A stretch of DNA of 64,000 nucleotides from an uncultured Roseovarius sp. (GTDB lineage Bacteria > Pseudomonadota > Alphaproteobacteria > Rhodobacterales > Rhodobacteraceae): contig NZ_CAJXIP010000002.1 in assembly GCF_913054395.1 (NCBI RefSeq), positions 1 to 64,000 on the forward strand. Direction: 5' to 3'. The first letter of the stretch is position 1. Every line of letters begins with the position of its first letter. The translations under genes and the position numbers were made by a program. Below are positions 1-7,963 of this stretch, one piece after another. Below the pieces are notes generated by a model. The model made no database searches. It had not been told where the DNA came from and saw only the letters and a program-made list of their open reading frames with translations.

Positions 1-310
1 GAGTCTGGGCCGTGTCTCAGTCCCAGTGTTGCTGATCATCCTCTAAAACCAGCTAAAGATCGTAGACTTGGTAGGCCATTACCCCACCAACTATCTAATC
101 TTACGCGGGCTGATCCTTCTCCGATAAATCTTTCCCCCGAAGGGCGTATACGGTATTACTCTCAGTTTCCCGAGGCTATTCCGTAGAGAAGGGCACATTC
201 CCACGCGTTACTAACCCGTCCGCCGCTCGCCCCGAAGGGTGCGCTCGACTTGCATGTGTTAGGCCTGCCGCCAGCGTTCGTTCTGAGCCAGGATCAAACT
301 CTCAAGTTGA
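1..310 (-). rRNA. rrs: 16S ribosomal RNA, 5' part (truncated by window edge)
   Basis: Read on the minus strand, the segment begins with the universal 16S start (AGAGTTTGATCCTGGCTCAG, near 307-288) and continues through the V1/V2 region to the conserved GGGACTGAGACACGGCCC stretch at the window edge. V1 is short, with the CGCACCCTTCGGGGTG loop typical of Alphaproteobacteria and Rhodobacteraceae. The mature 5' end is placed near 308-310 by analogy with other 16S genes. The rest of the gene and the operon lie outside the window. No protein frame here should be called. Confidence 0.97.
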
Positions 311-704
311 AAAGCACTTGCGCGCTTAACCTTGACGTTCGAACCTCTGCACATCGTTCCTGCCCTGCAAAGGACAGAAACAGTCTTCTGTTTGATGTAC
401 TTCTGGTTTTCATCAGAAAACCGAAAGCCGTTCAAACAGTGAAGCTGACACTAGATCATCGGGTTGCCCCTACTAGCGCGATATACAGACGTTGATCCAT
501 CGAACTGAACCAAACCGCCCACATATCTCTTCAGATATCTAATTTTCAAAGAGCGTAGAGACAAAATCAACCGGCTGCGCTAAATCTTCTAGCGCGACCC
601 GCCTCATCTACCTCAAAATTCTTGGCCGCGCTTCCCGTCTAGGCAACTGCCCGTCTGGTCCGTCTGGCGTCCCGGTGTGCATCTCTGCGCCGCCGGTGAA
701 GGGG
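311..704 (-). other. rrn operon leader
   Basis: This 394-base stretch lies between the proposed rrn promoter and 16S. It contains the boxA-like site and sequence expected to pair with the 16S-23S spacer for RNase III processing. Open frames inside it have no plausible start context or protein-like composition, so no gene is called. Confidence 0.7.
543..555 (-). promoter_or_regulatory. boxA-like antitermination signal in the rrn leader
   Basis: On the minus strand the leader contains CGCTCTTTGAAAA, close to the boxA consensus TGCTCTTTAACA bound by the NusB/NusE antitermination complex. It sits about 150 nt after the proposed transcription start and 230 nt before 16S, the usual place. The match is seen in the sequence; the function is inferred. 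Confidence 0.6.
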
Positions 705-733
705 GTTCTAAGGTTACTGCCCAAAACCCGCAA
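705..733 (-). promoter_or_regulatory. rrn operon promoter
   Basis: On the minus strand, TTGCGG (733-728) and TAGAAC (710-705) are separated by exactly 17 bases. A-rich tracts lie upstream (734-780) and resemble an UP element. The predicted start near 698 is followed by the leader, boxA and 16S. TTGCGG/TAGAAC is off the E. coli consensus but fits the GC-rich stable-RNA promoters of this family. Spacing and position are seen; activity is inferred. Confidence 0.6.
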
Positions 734-1071
734 CCCCTTTTTTTGGCTTTTGTCACTTTTTCTTCAAAAACCTGAATTTTAGTGCAAAATTAATGAGTTA
801 AGTCACTATCGCCAAGCAAATGCAGCGGTTTGCGCAATAATATTAGCGGGGCGCATGGTGCCCTCCCCCTACATCTTGCGTTATCCACAGACTTACCCCC
901 AAGAGCGATGGCAAAGAGTGGCGAAGCGGGGGCCGTTTGGGGCGACTCGGACGTGTCGCGGCGGTGGAATCACCTTTGCCTGGCAAATCAGGCGAGTCGG
1001 TTTTTGAAGAAATGCCGACTCATCCGCCGATTTTCCGATTCCCAAACTGCCCGTAGCGGAGCAATCCCGCC
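734..1071. other. intergenic region upstream of rrn; no gene seen
   Basis: The proximal part is A/T rich and may serve as an UP element for the rrn promoter. A TTAG-N7-TTAA motif at 779-793 is one base from the CtrA consensus TTAA-N7-TTAA. The distal part, towards msrQ, shows no convincing gene, terminator with a U tract or RNA. Confidence 0.5.
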
Positions 1072-1680
1072 TTAAACTGCCTGTTTCTTGCGCGACGGTC
1101 GCAACCGCAGCGCCAGCAAACCCAGAATCACGGCCAGATAGATCAGCGGTTCGATCTGAAAGCCCTTCACCAGCCATACAAAGTGCAACGCCGCCAGAAG
1201 TGCCGCCACATAGGTCAGCTTGTGAAGCCTGCGCCATTTCGGCCCCAGCTTGCGCACCGACCAATTGTTAGAGGTCGCCGCCAGCGGCACCAGCAACAGG
1301 AAGGCGGCAAAGCCGATGGTCACATAGGGGCGCTTCAGGATGTCCGCCCAGATTTGCGCCGGAATCTGCACATCCAGCAGCAGCCAGACCAGAAGATGCA
1401 GCACGACATAGAAAAAGGTCAGAAGGCCAAGCGCGCGCCGGAACTTCAAAAGGTTCACCCCGGCAAGGCGGCGCAGTGGCGTGACAGCAAGACCCGCGAC
1501 CAGCAGCTTGAGGGCGAGCGCCCCCAACTCGTGCTCGAGCGCCTTGATCGGCTCGATGCCAAGGCCGCCTGTCGCCCCCATATAAAAGAAGTAAGGCGCC
1601 GGGGCAGCGAACAGAATATACACGGCCCATGTCGGCACCCTGCGCAGCAGCGCGTTGATCTGATCGACCAGAAGGCTCAT
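1072..1680 (-). CDS. msrQ: MsrQ, heme-binding membrane subunit of the MsrPQ methionine sulfoxide reductase
   Basis: This 202-residue polytopic membrane protein has the YedZ/MsrQ pattern: six hydrophobic segments, with histidines in the ferric-reductase-like core (VVLHLLVW, WRRLHKLTY, ALHFVW) that should bind heme b. MsrQ passes electrons from the respiratory chain or a flavin reductase to periplasmic MsrP, which repairs oxidised methionines. The start chosen is the ATG at 1680, which overlaps the stop of the upstream small gene as ATGA and suggests translational coupling. A GTG at 1692 is also in frame. It is the last gene of the operon that starts with msrP at 2994, but two small genes separate it from msrP. 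The family call is firm. Confidence 0.93.
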   Translation of the reverse strand: MSLLVDQINALLRRVPTWAVYILFAAPAPYFFYMGATGGLGIEPIKALEHELGALALKLLVAGLAVTPLRRLAGVNLLKFRRALGLLTFFYVVLHLLVWLLLDVQIPAQIWADILKRPYVTIGFAAFLLLVPLAATSNNWSVRKLGPKWRRLHKLTYVAALLAALHFVWLVKGFQIEPLIYLAVILGLLALRLRPSRKKQAV

Positions 1681-1898
1681 CCGCAACAGCACTCCGCCTT
1701 TTGAACCGGCGGGCAGGCCACATCACCGTAAGAACAATAGACACAGCAATCACCAGGCTTGGGCCGCAAAACCGTGCCGCAGCCGGGACATTCGAAAAAG
1801 AACTGGCAGGCATTGGTTGGCATGGTCTCGAGACTTGCCTGCCCGCACTCGGGACATGTCAGCGTCGATGTCAGTTTGATTTCGATTTCGTCAGCCAC
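1677..1898 (-). CDS. small Cys-rich GDCCVYCSYG protein (zinc-ribbon-like)
   Basis: The 73-residue product starts at a GTG (1898) behind a GGGAG Shine-Dalgarno and overlaps the end of the MerF-like gene by 28 bases. It has an N-terminal CPECG pair, a central CPGCG pair that together look like a zinc ribbon, then the GDCCVYCSYGDVACPP signature and a CCC end: at least ten cysteines. I recognise the GDCCV(Y/F)CSYG family from genes next to MerF/MerT-like proteins. Its role is not known to me; metal binding is likely. Position inside msrP-msrQ, with ATGA overlap to msrQ, shows co-expression with methionine repair. Confidence 0.75.
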   Translation of the reverse strand: MADEIEIKLTSTLTCPECGQASLETMPTNACQFFFECPGCGTVLRPKPGDCCVYCSYGDVACPPVQKAECCCG

Positions 1899-2083
1899 AG
1901 GCCTGCTCCCATAATGATCAAGGAAATACCCAGTACCGGAAACAGCAGGCTGTCCCGGTAAACGATGTCGATCAGCGACCCCAATCCAAGCGCCATCAAA
2001 AGAAACGGCAAGAGACCGGTAAAGCAACACAGCGCGGCAAAGCCTGCCCCGATACCGCCCACCCATGTCATCATCCGGGCCAT
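1871..2083 (-). CDS. MerF-like small membrane protein
   Basis: Seventy residues form two membrane segments (about 8-32 and 43-63). The first carries a vicinal cysteine pair in ALCCFTGLLP, the arrangement by which MerF/MerT membrane proteins accept Hg(II). Start ATG lies only two bases after the msrP stop, so it is in the msrP operon. MerF normally has a second cysteine pair near the C-terminus; this protein lacks it and ends WLTKSKSN, while the next gene encodes a Cys-rich soluble protein that could supply thiols. Mercury or other soft-metal uptake is a family-based suggestion; there is no merA or merR nearby. Confidence 0.7.
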   Translation of the reverse strand: MARMMTWVGGIGAGFAALCCFTGLLPFLLMALGLGSLIDIVYRDSLLFPVLGISLIIMGAGLWLTKSKSN

Positions 2084-2085
2084 GC

Positions 2086-2994
2086 TCAGAAGTTCTTTCT
2101 CAGGTCCATCCCGGCATAGAGCGAGGCAACCTCGTCACCATAGCCATTGAACATCAGCGTCGGCTTGCGCGCCGAAAACAACCCGCCGCCAATCGCGCGC
2201 TCTGTCGCCTGGCTCCAGCGGGGATGATCGACCTCCGGGTTCACATTGCTGTAAAAGCCGTATTCGCGCGCATTGGCCTTGTTCCAGGACGTTGGCGGCT
2301 CGTCCTTGGTGGCGGTGATGCGCACGATCGACTTGATCGACTTGAAGCCATACTTCCACGGCACCACCAGACGCAGCGGCGCACCGTTCTGATTAGGGAT
2401 GTCGCGGCCATAGATACCCGTGGCCATGATAGTCAGCGGATGCATCGCTTCGTCAAGCCGCAGGCCCTCGACATAGGGCCAGTCCAGAACCGGGTAGGTG
2501 ACGCCTGGCATTTCATCGGGGCGCAGGGCGGTTTCAAACGCGATATACTTGGCATCGGCCTGAATCCCCGCAAGCGCCAGCAGATCGGCAAGCTCGAATC
2601 CGTTCCAAGGCACGACCATCGACCAGGCCTCGACACAGCGAAACCGATAGAGCCGCTCTTCGACCGTCATCTTGTCCATGATCTGATCAAAATCATAGGG
2701 GCCGGGGCGATCGACAAGCCCGTCAATCTCGACACTCCAGGGGCTGGTCGTGAGGGCACCGGCATAGCGCGCCGGATCGGCCTTGTCGGTGCCGAACTCA
2801 TAGTAGTTGTTATAGCCGGTGATTTCCTCCCAGCTATTGGCCGTCAACTCCTGCGCTTGCGCGCGCGCGGGCAGTCCTGCCCCGGCAAGGCCGATCCCGG
2901 CCGCCGCCCCCGCCATTAGCTGGCGGCGATTGAGAAACACCGCCTCTGGTGTCGCATCACAGTCGGACAGGGTGTTTTTCCAGCGATAGGCCAT
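2086..2994 (-). CDS. msrP: MsrP, periplasmic molybdopterin methionine sulfoxide reductase catalytic subunit
   Basis: This is a 302-residue YedY/MsrP protein. Residues 22-47 are a twin-arginine signal (NRRQLMAG, then a hydrophobic stretch and ARAQ), so the folded Mo-molybdopterin enzyme is exported by Tat. Cys120 in [10 protein letters not shown] is the expected molybdenum ligand. Other family blocks are present ([21 protein letters not shown]). It reduces protein methionine sulfoxide in the periplasm with electrons from MsrQ. ATG 2994 follows an AGGAGAG ribosome site. It heads the four-gene unit msrP, MerF-like, GDCC, msrQ. Length matches the family. Confidence 0.96.
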   Translation of the reverse strand: MAYRWKNTLSDCDATPEAVFLNRRQLMAGAAAGIGLAGAGLPARAQAQELTANSWEEITGYNNYYEFGTDKADPARYAGALTTSPWSVEIDGLVDRPGPYDFDQIMDKMTVEERLYRFRCVEAWSMVVPWNGFELADLLALAGIQADAKYIAFETALRPDEMPGVTYPVLDWPYVEGLRLDEAMHPLTIMATGIYGRDIPNQNGAPLRLVVPWKYGFKSIKSIVRITATKDEPPTSWNKANAREYGFYSNVNPEVDHPRWSQATERAIGGGLFSARKPTLMFNGYGDEVASLYAGMDLRKNF

Positions 2995-3006
2995 TGGTCT
3001 CTCCTG

Positions 3007-3021
3007 TAGGTTTCACACCTA
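3007..3021. promoter_or_regulatory. inverted repeat upstream of msrP
   Basis: TAGGT-N5-ACCTA is a perfect 5+5 palindrome just upstream of the msrP ribosome site. It follows TATATA, a possible -10 for the minus strand. An operator is possible, but no regulator is encoded next to it, so this is tentative. Confidence 0.35.
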
Positions 3022-3071
3022 TATATAGAGAAACATTTGCCTATCGCCAGAATTCAGCCAGCAAGCCGCAA

Positions 3072-4565
3072 TCACAATGCCGCGTCCGCGTTGTAACTCG
3101 GGCGGATTTTATTGAACGGAACCGAGGTGCCATCGGCCTGCACAAGGCGCACATGGCGCCGCCGCATCAGACGGGGCTCGGCAACGCCGACGGAATGGGC
3201 AATCGTCTCGACCTCCTTGATCACCGAGGTGGCGTAATGGGCGACCTTGATATATTTATCCTCGACCACAAGACCGGCCTGAAGGCGTTTGTCGTGGGTG
3301 GTGATCCCGGTGGGACAGGTGTTGCGATTGCACTTGAGCGCCTGAATGCAGCCGAGGCTGAACATGAAGCCACGCGCCGAGGTGACAAAATCAGCCCCCG
3401 CACAAAGTGCCCATGCGACATCGCCGGGATTGATAAGCTTGCCCGCCGCGATCATCCTGATCCGCTCTTTCAGGCCATAACGGTCGCGTAGGTCCACCAT
3501 CCGCGGCAGGGCATCGCGAATTGGCATGCCGACCAGATCCATCAGGGGCATCGGCGCCGCGCCGGTGCCGCCTTCGCCGCCATCAATGGCGATGAAATCG
3601 GGGGCACAATCGGGGCCGCGCTCGTTGATCATCTGAAACAGCGGCTCCCAGGCCTCGGACGAGCCGATCACGGTTTTGAACCCGACCGGGCGGCCCGTCA
3701 CCTTGCGGATATGGCTGATGATATCCAGAAGTTCGCCGTAATCGTTGATATCGGCATGGCGGTTGGGCGAGATGCTGTCCTGACCAAGCTTGATCCCGCG
3801 GATTTCGGCGATCTCGGCGCTGACCTTTTCGCCGGGCAGGATGCCGCCCTTGCCCGGCTTGGCGCCTTGGGCAAGCTTCAGCTCGAACATCTTGATATGC
3901 GGGTTTTCCGACATCTTGCGCAGCTTTTCGTCGCTCAGATTGCCGTCCTCGTCGCGCACCCCGTATTTGGCGGTGCCGATCTGATAGACAAGATCACAGC
4001 CCCCCGTCAGGTGGAACGGCGACAGCCCGCCCTCGCCGGTGTTCAACCAGATGCCCGCCTTTGCCGCCCCCCGGCTTAGCGCCTCGACTGCCGGGCGTGA
4101 AATCGCGCCATAGCTCATGCCGGAAATGTTGAAGATCGACTTGGCTTTATAGGGAAGCGCCGCCGTGGGCCCGATCACCATCGGCGCAGTCACGGCGAAC
4201 TGATCATCAAGCGGCGGAAAGACCGCCGGCACGAAGATCGGCGTGCCCGGCACACCAAGGTTGCGGGTCGATCCAAAGGCGATTGTATTGCCCTTGCCCT
4301 TGGTCGCATGGCTCACCCAATCGCGCTGTGCGCGGTTGAACGGCATTTCCTCGCGGTCCATGGCGAAAAAGTACTGACGAAAGAATTCGCCCAGCTTGGT
4401 GAACAGCCCACGAAAACGTCCGATAACCGGATAATTGCGCCGGATGGCATCGCCGGGCTGGCTCTTGTCCAGCACGTAAAACAGCATCGCCATCAGGACA
4501 ATCGCGCCCAGCATCAGAACAAACAAGAGTGCAAGAACCTGCAGGATCTGCATCACGTAAATCAT
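3072..4565 (-). CDS. FMN-binding glutamate synthase family protein (membrane anchored)
   Basis: The 497-residue product begins with a long N-terminal hydrophobic segment (about 5-32), then carries the GltB central/FMN domain without the glutaminase domain. Visible landmarks are SGMSYGAIS, NTGEGG, AQGAKPGKGG, IDGGEGGTGAAP and a cysteine cluster GCIQALKCNRNTCPTG (about 405-420) matching the 3Fe-4S ligands of glutamate synthase. With no amidotransferase or small subunit nearby it is probably not a complete glutamate synthase. Substrate and donor are unknown. The start at 4565 is supported by TTGGAG at eight bases. It appears to be a single-gene unit. Confidence 0.85.
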   Translation of the reverse strand: MIYVMQILQVLALLFVLMLGAIVLMAMLFYVLDKSQPGDAIRRNYPVIGRFRGLFTKLGEFFRQYFFAMDREEMPFNRAQRDWVSHATKGKGNTIAFGSTRNLGVPGTPIFVPAVFPPLDDQFAVTAPMVIGPTAALPYKAKSIFNISGMSYGAISRPAVEALSRGAAKAGIWLNTGEGGLSPFHLTGGCDLVYQIGTAKYGVRDEDGNLSDEKLRKMSENPHIKMFELKLAQGAKPGKGGILPGEKVSAEIAEIRGIKLGQDSISPNRHADINDYGELLDIISHIRKVTGRPVGFKTVIGSSEAWEPLFQMINERGPDCAPDFIAIDGGEGGTGAAPMPLMDLVGMPIRDALPRMVDLRDRYGLKERIRMIAAGKLINPGDVAWALCAGADFVTSARGFMFSLGCIQALKCNRNTCPTGITTHDKRLQAGLVVEDKYIKVAHYATSVIKEVETIAHSVGVAEPRLMRRRHVRLVQADGTSVPFNKIRPSYNADAAL

Positions 4566-4952
4566 CGAAAAACTCCAAGGTCATCGGCCCTCACCCGTTT
4601 GGGGCCGTCGCGGCGCAACCTGCGCCTTTCGAGACCATCAAACAACCCACTAAACCGCGATCATGGGCGGCGCGCGGGGCGCAATCCCCCATCCCGCAGG
4701 ACATCGACCCGCCCGCCGCAAACGCCACGGGAAAGCGGCCTGAAAACCCCGCCACAGGGCAGGAGATTTCCCGGCTTGTCACAAAAACGTGATTGGATGT
4801 TACGGATCGCCCCGGCTTAGTCGGCTTCGCATTTTCGTCAACTCCCGTCGGCAGAAATCCCCGGTGAACCAAAGCCGGCCTGGCACCGTAGCCCTATGTG
4901 TGATGCCCGATGAGGCATCGTCACGACTGATGCTAGAACAGGAGATACATCT
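4566..4952. other. intergenic region between divergent genes, with one palindrome
   Basis: This 387-base region separates the minus-strand glutamate synthase-like gene from the plus-strand fasciclin gene and should contain both promoters. No convincing small gene was found. Near its right end, GATGCC-N6-GGCATC (4902-4919) is a perfect inverted repeat, about 35 bases before the fasciclin start. It could be an operator or a 5'-UTR hairpin. Confidence 0.45.
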
Positions 4953-5432
4953 ATGTTTCGCAGAACTTATCTTGCCCTGACCGCCGCCGCCCTTATGGCT
5001 GGTCCAGCCTTTGCCGATGGCCATGGCAAGAATATCGTCGATATCGCCGCCGGGAACGAGGATTTCTCGACCCTCGTCGCCGCCGTCAAGGCCGCCGACC
5101 TTGTCGAGACCCTCAAGGGTGACGGGCCGTTCACCGTCTTTGCGCCGACCAACGCGGCCTTTGCGGCCCTGCCCGAGGGCACGGTCGAAACCCTGCTCAA
5201 GCCCGAGAACAAGGATCAGCTTGCCGCAATCCTGACCTATCACGTGGTTCCGGGCAAGGTGATGTCGGGCGATCTGTCCGATGGTATGGCTGCAACCACC
5301 GCTGAAGGAAGCGACGTGACCATCATGACATCAGGTGGCGTCACGGTGAATGGCGCGAATGTCACTGCGGCCGATATCGAGGCCAGCAATGGCGTTATCC
5401 ACGTGATCGACGCGGTGATCATGCCGCAATAA
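4953..5432 (+). CDS. secreted fasciclin (FAS1) domain protein
   Basis: This 159-residue protein has a cleavable signal peptide (residues 1-21, ending PAFA before DGHGKN). A single FAS1 domain follows, with both hallmark boxes: [14 protein letters not shown] and the [13 protein letters not shown] end, with the YHVV segment between. Bacterial FAS1 proteins are exported adhesion-type proteins. GGAG lies nine bases before the ATG, and a strong terminator follows, so it is probably monocistronic. Length is normal for a single-domain family member. Confidence 0.92.
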   Translation: MFRRTYLALTAAALMAGPAFADGHGKNIVDIAAGNEDFSTLVAAVKAADLVETLKGDGPFTVFAPTNAAFAALPEGTVETLLKPENKDQLAAILTYHVVPGKVMSGDLSDGMAATTAEGSDVTIMTSGGVTVNGANVTAADIEASNGVIHVIDAVIMPQ

Positions 5433-5445
5433 CGGGGGCCTCAAC

Positions 5446-5474
5446 GGGGGCGGTCACGTTGGCCGCCCCTTTTC
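5446..5474 (+). terminator. terminator of the fasciclin gene
   Basis: GGGGCGG, a nine-base loop and CCGCCCC are followed by TTTT, 15 bases after the fasciclin stop. Confidence 0.8.
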
Positions 5475-5492
5475 CCTGTATTCGATTAAAAT

Positions 5493-6230
5493 TCACCCCA
5501 ACCAGGCAGCGGGCACAGGTATATCCGGCTGACCGGCTTTGTGTTTGCAATCAAGCGGGTGCGGCAATTGTGTAACCGGGCCGCTCACTGTCGCGCGATC
5601 CTTGCGAAGCAGGGTCACTTCGACCACGCGCGGAATATCCACCCCATTCACATCGACAGTCCCCGAGGCGTTGTTGGTGTGAAGATGTACTGTTTCGAAC
5701 AGGGGCAGCATCTTGTCGATTGCCGCCCTGGCGCGATTGAAGAACGGTTCCTTGCACAGGACCGACGGCAAACGATGAAGTTCCAGAACTATTATCCTGA
5801 ACCGCTTGAGAAGATCGGTCGGGATGGCTGCAATCGTTGCATATTCATCCCCCTCGATATCCATTTGAAGCAGCAGATCCGCATTGGGTGCGGTATCGGT
5901 CTGGGCGACCCATGACGCGATGGACAACCTGTCCTCGTTATCCTCGGGGCCTACGAATTTCTTGATGAAACACCCGCCCGGAATATCTATCGCGGGGCCA
6001 TCAATGGATGCATCTGCCATGAAAGACGGGATGCCGTGTTTTGCCAGATCGAGTTCAAAGGTGGATTGCCTCGATATGCCCGGCGAATAGCAGGCGGCAA
6101 TTCCCTCAAAGTCATTCGGCACGAGGTATCCGCCATCACCGAACGCCCCGACACGGATCAGCGGCGTCGTGATCGACTTGGGGCGAAGAAATCCTGCGAT
6201 GTAGTCGAATTTGTCTGAGGCGGCGGACAT
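5493..6230 (-). CDS. FkbM-like methyltransferase domain protein
   Basis: The 245-residue protein has features of the FkbM/Methyltransf_21 group: an RVGAFGDGGYLVP N-terminal block, LLLQMDIEGDEY in mid-protein (the acidic 'DIEG' motif) and IIVLELHRL after it. FkbM enzymes methylate sugar or polyketide hydroxyls. The start at 6230 is preferred because AAGGGG sits five bases upstream; an open frame extends to 6296 without such a site. It opens the accessory methyltransferase/glycosyltransferase island. The glycine-rich SAM motif is weaker than in the paralogue at 7162-7878, so the activity is less certain than the fold. Confidence 0.75.
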   Translation of the reverse strand: MSAASDKFDYIAGFLRPKSITTPLIRVGAFGDGGYLVPNDFEGIAACYSPGISRQSTFELDLAKHGIPSFMADASIDGPAIDIPGGCFIKKFVGPEDNEDRLSIASWVAQTDTAPNADLLLQMDIEGDEYATIAAIPTDLLKRFRIIVLELHRLPSVLCKEPFFNRARAAIDKMLPLFETVHLHTNNASGTVDVNGVDIPRVVEVTLLRKDRATVSGPVTQLPHPLDCKHKAGQPDIPVPAAWLG

Positions 6231-6313
6231 CAAATCCCCTTTTTGTAGTTTTCTGCCGAATGCTGTCGTGGCACAGCCGGTAAAAACCTGAGACACAAGG
6301 CTTTTGCAGGACT

Positions 6314-7156
6314 ATGATTCCGACAGGGTTTCTTGGCAAGCTGGATGTGGGAATGACGCAGAAAAAAGCCCCGGACCATTACATTCGGCACGACGATCTC
6401 GAATACGGTCGGGCCGTCTGTCGCGGTCAGGACATCGCGTTGCGGCTTGATTTGAGTCTGCCGAAAGCGGCACGAAATCCGGTGCCCCTGATCATGTGGA
6501 TACATGGCGGCGGATTTCGCAACGGTCATAAAGACTGGGCCGGGCATATGACGGATTCGCGCTGGTTCACCAAGGCGGGCTATGCTTTTGCCTCGATCGA
6601 CTACCGCCTGAAGGCGGAACGATCAGACCTCTCGGATCCGGTGCGGCAACGCATGACCGCGCTGGAAAAGCATTGCGACCCGGAATTTCGCAAAGACCTG
6701 GCCGGGGCTGCGGCCCTAGCCGCGATGGAAGATGCGCTGACCGCCCTGACCTGGCTTCAGGACAATCGCGCGGGGTTCAACCTGTCGGGCTGGGTTGCCC
6801 TTGGCGGCAATTCCGCCGGGGCGATCACCGCGTTCAACACGGCCTACCTGACTGGTTTCTTTGGCCTGTCCCGCCCGGCCATCCGCGGGATTGTCAGCAT
6901 CTCGGGCGGGTTCGCGTACCCCGCTCTCTACGCGCCGGGGCTGGCGCCTGTGCATGCACTGCACAACCCCACCGACGATCGTGTCGATATCGCCTTGATC
7001 CGCAGGATCGAAGCCCTTGGCGGCGATGCGGTAGAGCTGGTGACGTCAGACCGCCAATTGCATGGGCGTGTGCGCCTTGCCCCCGACGAACCGCCCCGAG
7101 AGGCCTATGGCCGGATTTTCAGGTTTCTGGACAGACTGCGGGACAACGACCCCTGA
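6314..7156 (+). CDS. alpha/beta hydrolase (esterase/lipase, HGGG type)
   Basis: This 280-residue enzyme has the HGGGF oxyanion motif (about residue 65), a GNSAGA nucleophile elbow (Ser near 165) and a late histidine (RQLHGR, near 248). A plausible acid is in NPTDDRVD. This pattern fits the hormone-sensitive-lipase/carboxylesterase branch. Within a glycan island it may deacylate or acylate a saccharide, but the substrate cannot be read from the sequence. It may start at ATG 6314 or at ATG 6353. It converges on the FkbM gene at 7162, leaving five bases between them. Confidence 0.82.
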   Translation: MIPTGFLGKLDVGMTQKKAPDHYIRHDDLEYGRAVCRGQDIALRLDLSLPKAARNPVPLIMWIHGGGFRNGHKDWAGHMTDSRWFTKAGYAFASIDYRLKAERSDLSDPVRQRMTALEKHCDPEFRKDLAGAAALAAMEDALTALTWLQDNRAGFNLSGWVALGGNSAGAITAFNTAYLTGFFGLSRPAIRGIVSISGGFAYPALYAPGLAPVHALHNPTDDRVDIALIRRIEALGGDAVELVTSDRQLHGRVRLAPDEPPREAYGRIFRFLDRLRDNDP

Positions 7157-7161
7157 TCCGG

Positions 7162-7878
7162 TCAGCGTGGCTGCGCAGCCCGGAACCTCTTGAAAAGCAC
7201 GACACCCTCACCCGAAGCCTGCTGATGATAGAAAAAGCCATGGCGGTGCATGTTTTCAAACAGGTTCACGACACCATCGGCTTTGATCCGGTTGGTATGC
7301 AGCTCGACCAGAACATAGCGCACGGGGGTCAGATCCACATCATCGAACAGGACGGCCTCGCCCCCCTCGATATCGCAGATCAGTGCATCGGCCTTCGCCT
7401 CTGCCAGCACCTCGTCAAGCGAAACGGTCGGCACCTCGATTTCCTCAAAGGGCAGGTTCGCAGGCGGCTCCATGGATGACGACCAGAAGGGTTGGGCGAC
7501 ATAGAACGGCAGGGCCTTGGGCGTCGCGGCCGATTTCGGCCCCGAAAGCGCAATAGCATTAATGACCGTGCTATCCGTCACGCCATTCACTTGGTGAACC
7601 TGCCGGATATAGTCGCAAAGCAGGGGGTTTGCCTCGATACAGGTCACCTTGCGGGCCTGATGGTGACAGACGGCGCTGGTCGAGATGTACCCGATGCCGG
7701 CGCCCAACTCTACCACCGAGGAATTGGCGCCGATAAATGTCTTGAGAGCTCTCGATTCACTGGATTCATAGTTTCCGCGGGACAAAAGCCTGCGCAGGCG
7801 ATCCGTCATGATATCGGGATCGTCAGGGAACGACAGCCCGTTGGACCGGATCATCGCCTGGCTTGTGGTGTCGCTCAT
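7162..7878 (-). CDS. FkbM family methyltransferase
   Basis: The 238-residue protein shows SAM-binding motif I (VVELGAGIGYIS, about 54-66), the acidic end of beta-2 (CIEANP) and the FkbM motif LICDIEGGEAVLF with VLVELHTN following. It should be an O-methyltransferase acting on a small or glycan acceptor. GAGG lies five bases before the ATG. It is separated by 85 bases from the upstream methyltransferase pair transcribed in the same direction, so it could be the last gene of that unit. Confidence 0.86.
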   Translation of the reverse strand: MSDTTSQAMIRSNGLSFPDDPDIMTDRLRRLLSRGNYESSESRALKTFIGANSSVVELGAGIGYISTSAVCHHQARKVTCIEANPLLCDYIRQVHQVNGVTDSTVINAIALSGPKSAATPKALPFYVAQPFWSSSMEPPANLPFEEIEVPTVSLDEVLAEAKADALICDIEGGEAVLFDDVDLTPVRYVLVELHTNRIKADGVVNLFENMHRHGFFYHQQASGEGVVLFKRFRAAQPR

Positions 7879-7963
7879 ATCTGCCTCGCTGCGTTCATGT
7901 TGTTGGATAAGGTCCTGAACGACCAGCTACAAAAATCCGGCACCGGGGCTGTCCTGGCCGAGG

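Noticed and set aside
250..495. Open frame in the 16S and rrn leader region
   Set aside because: It starts inside the 16S gene and has no protein-like features.
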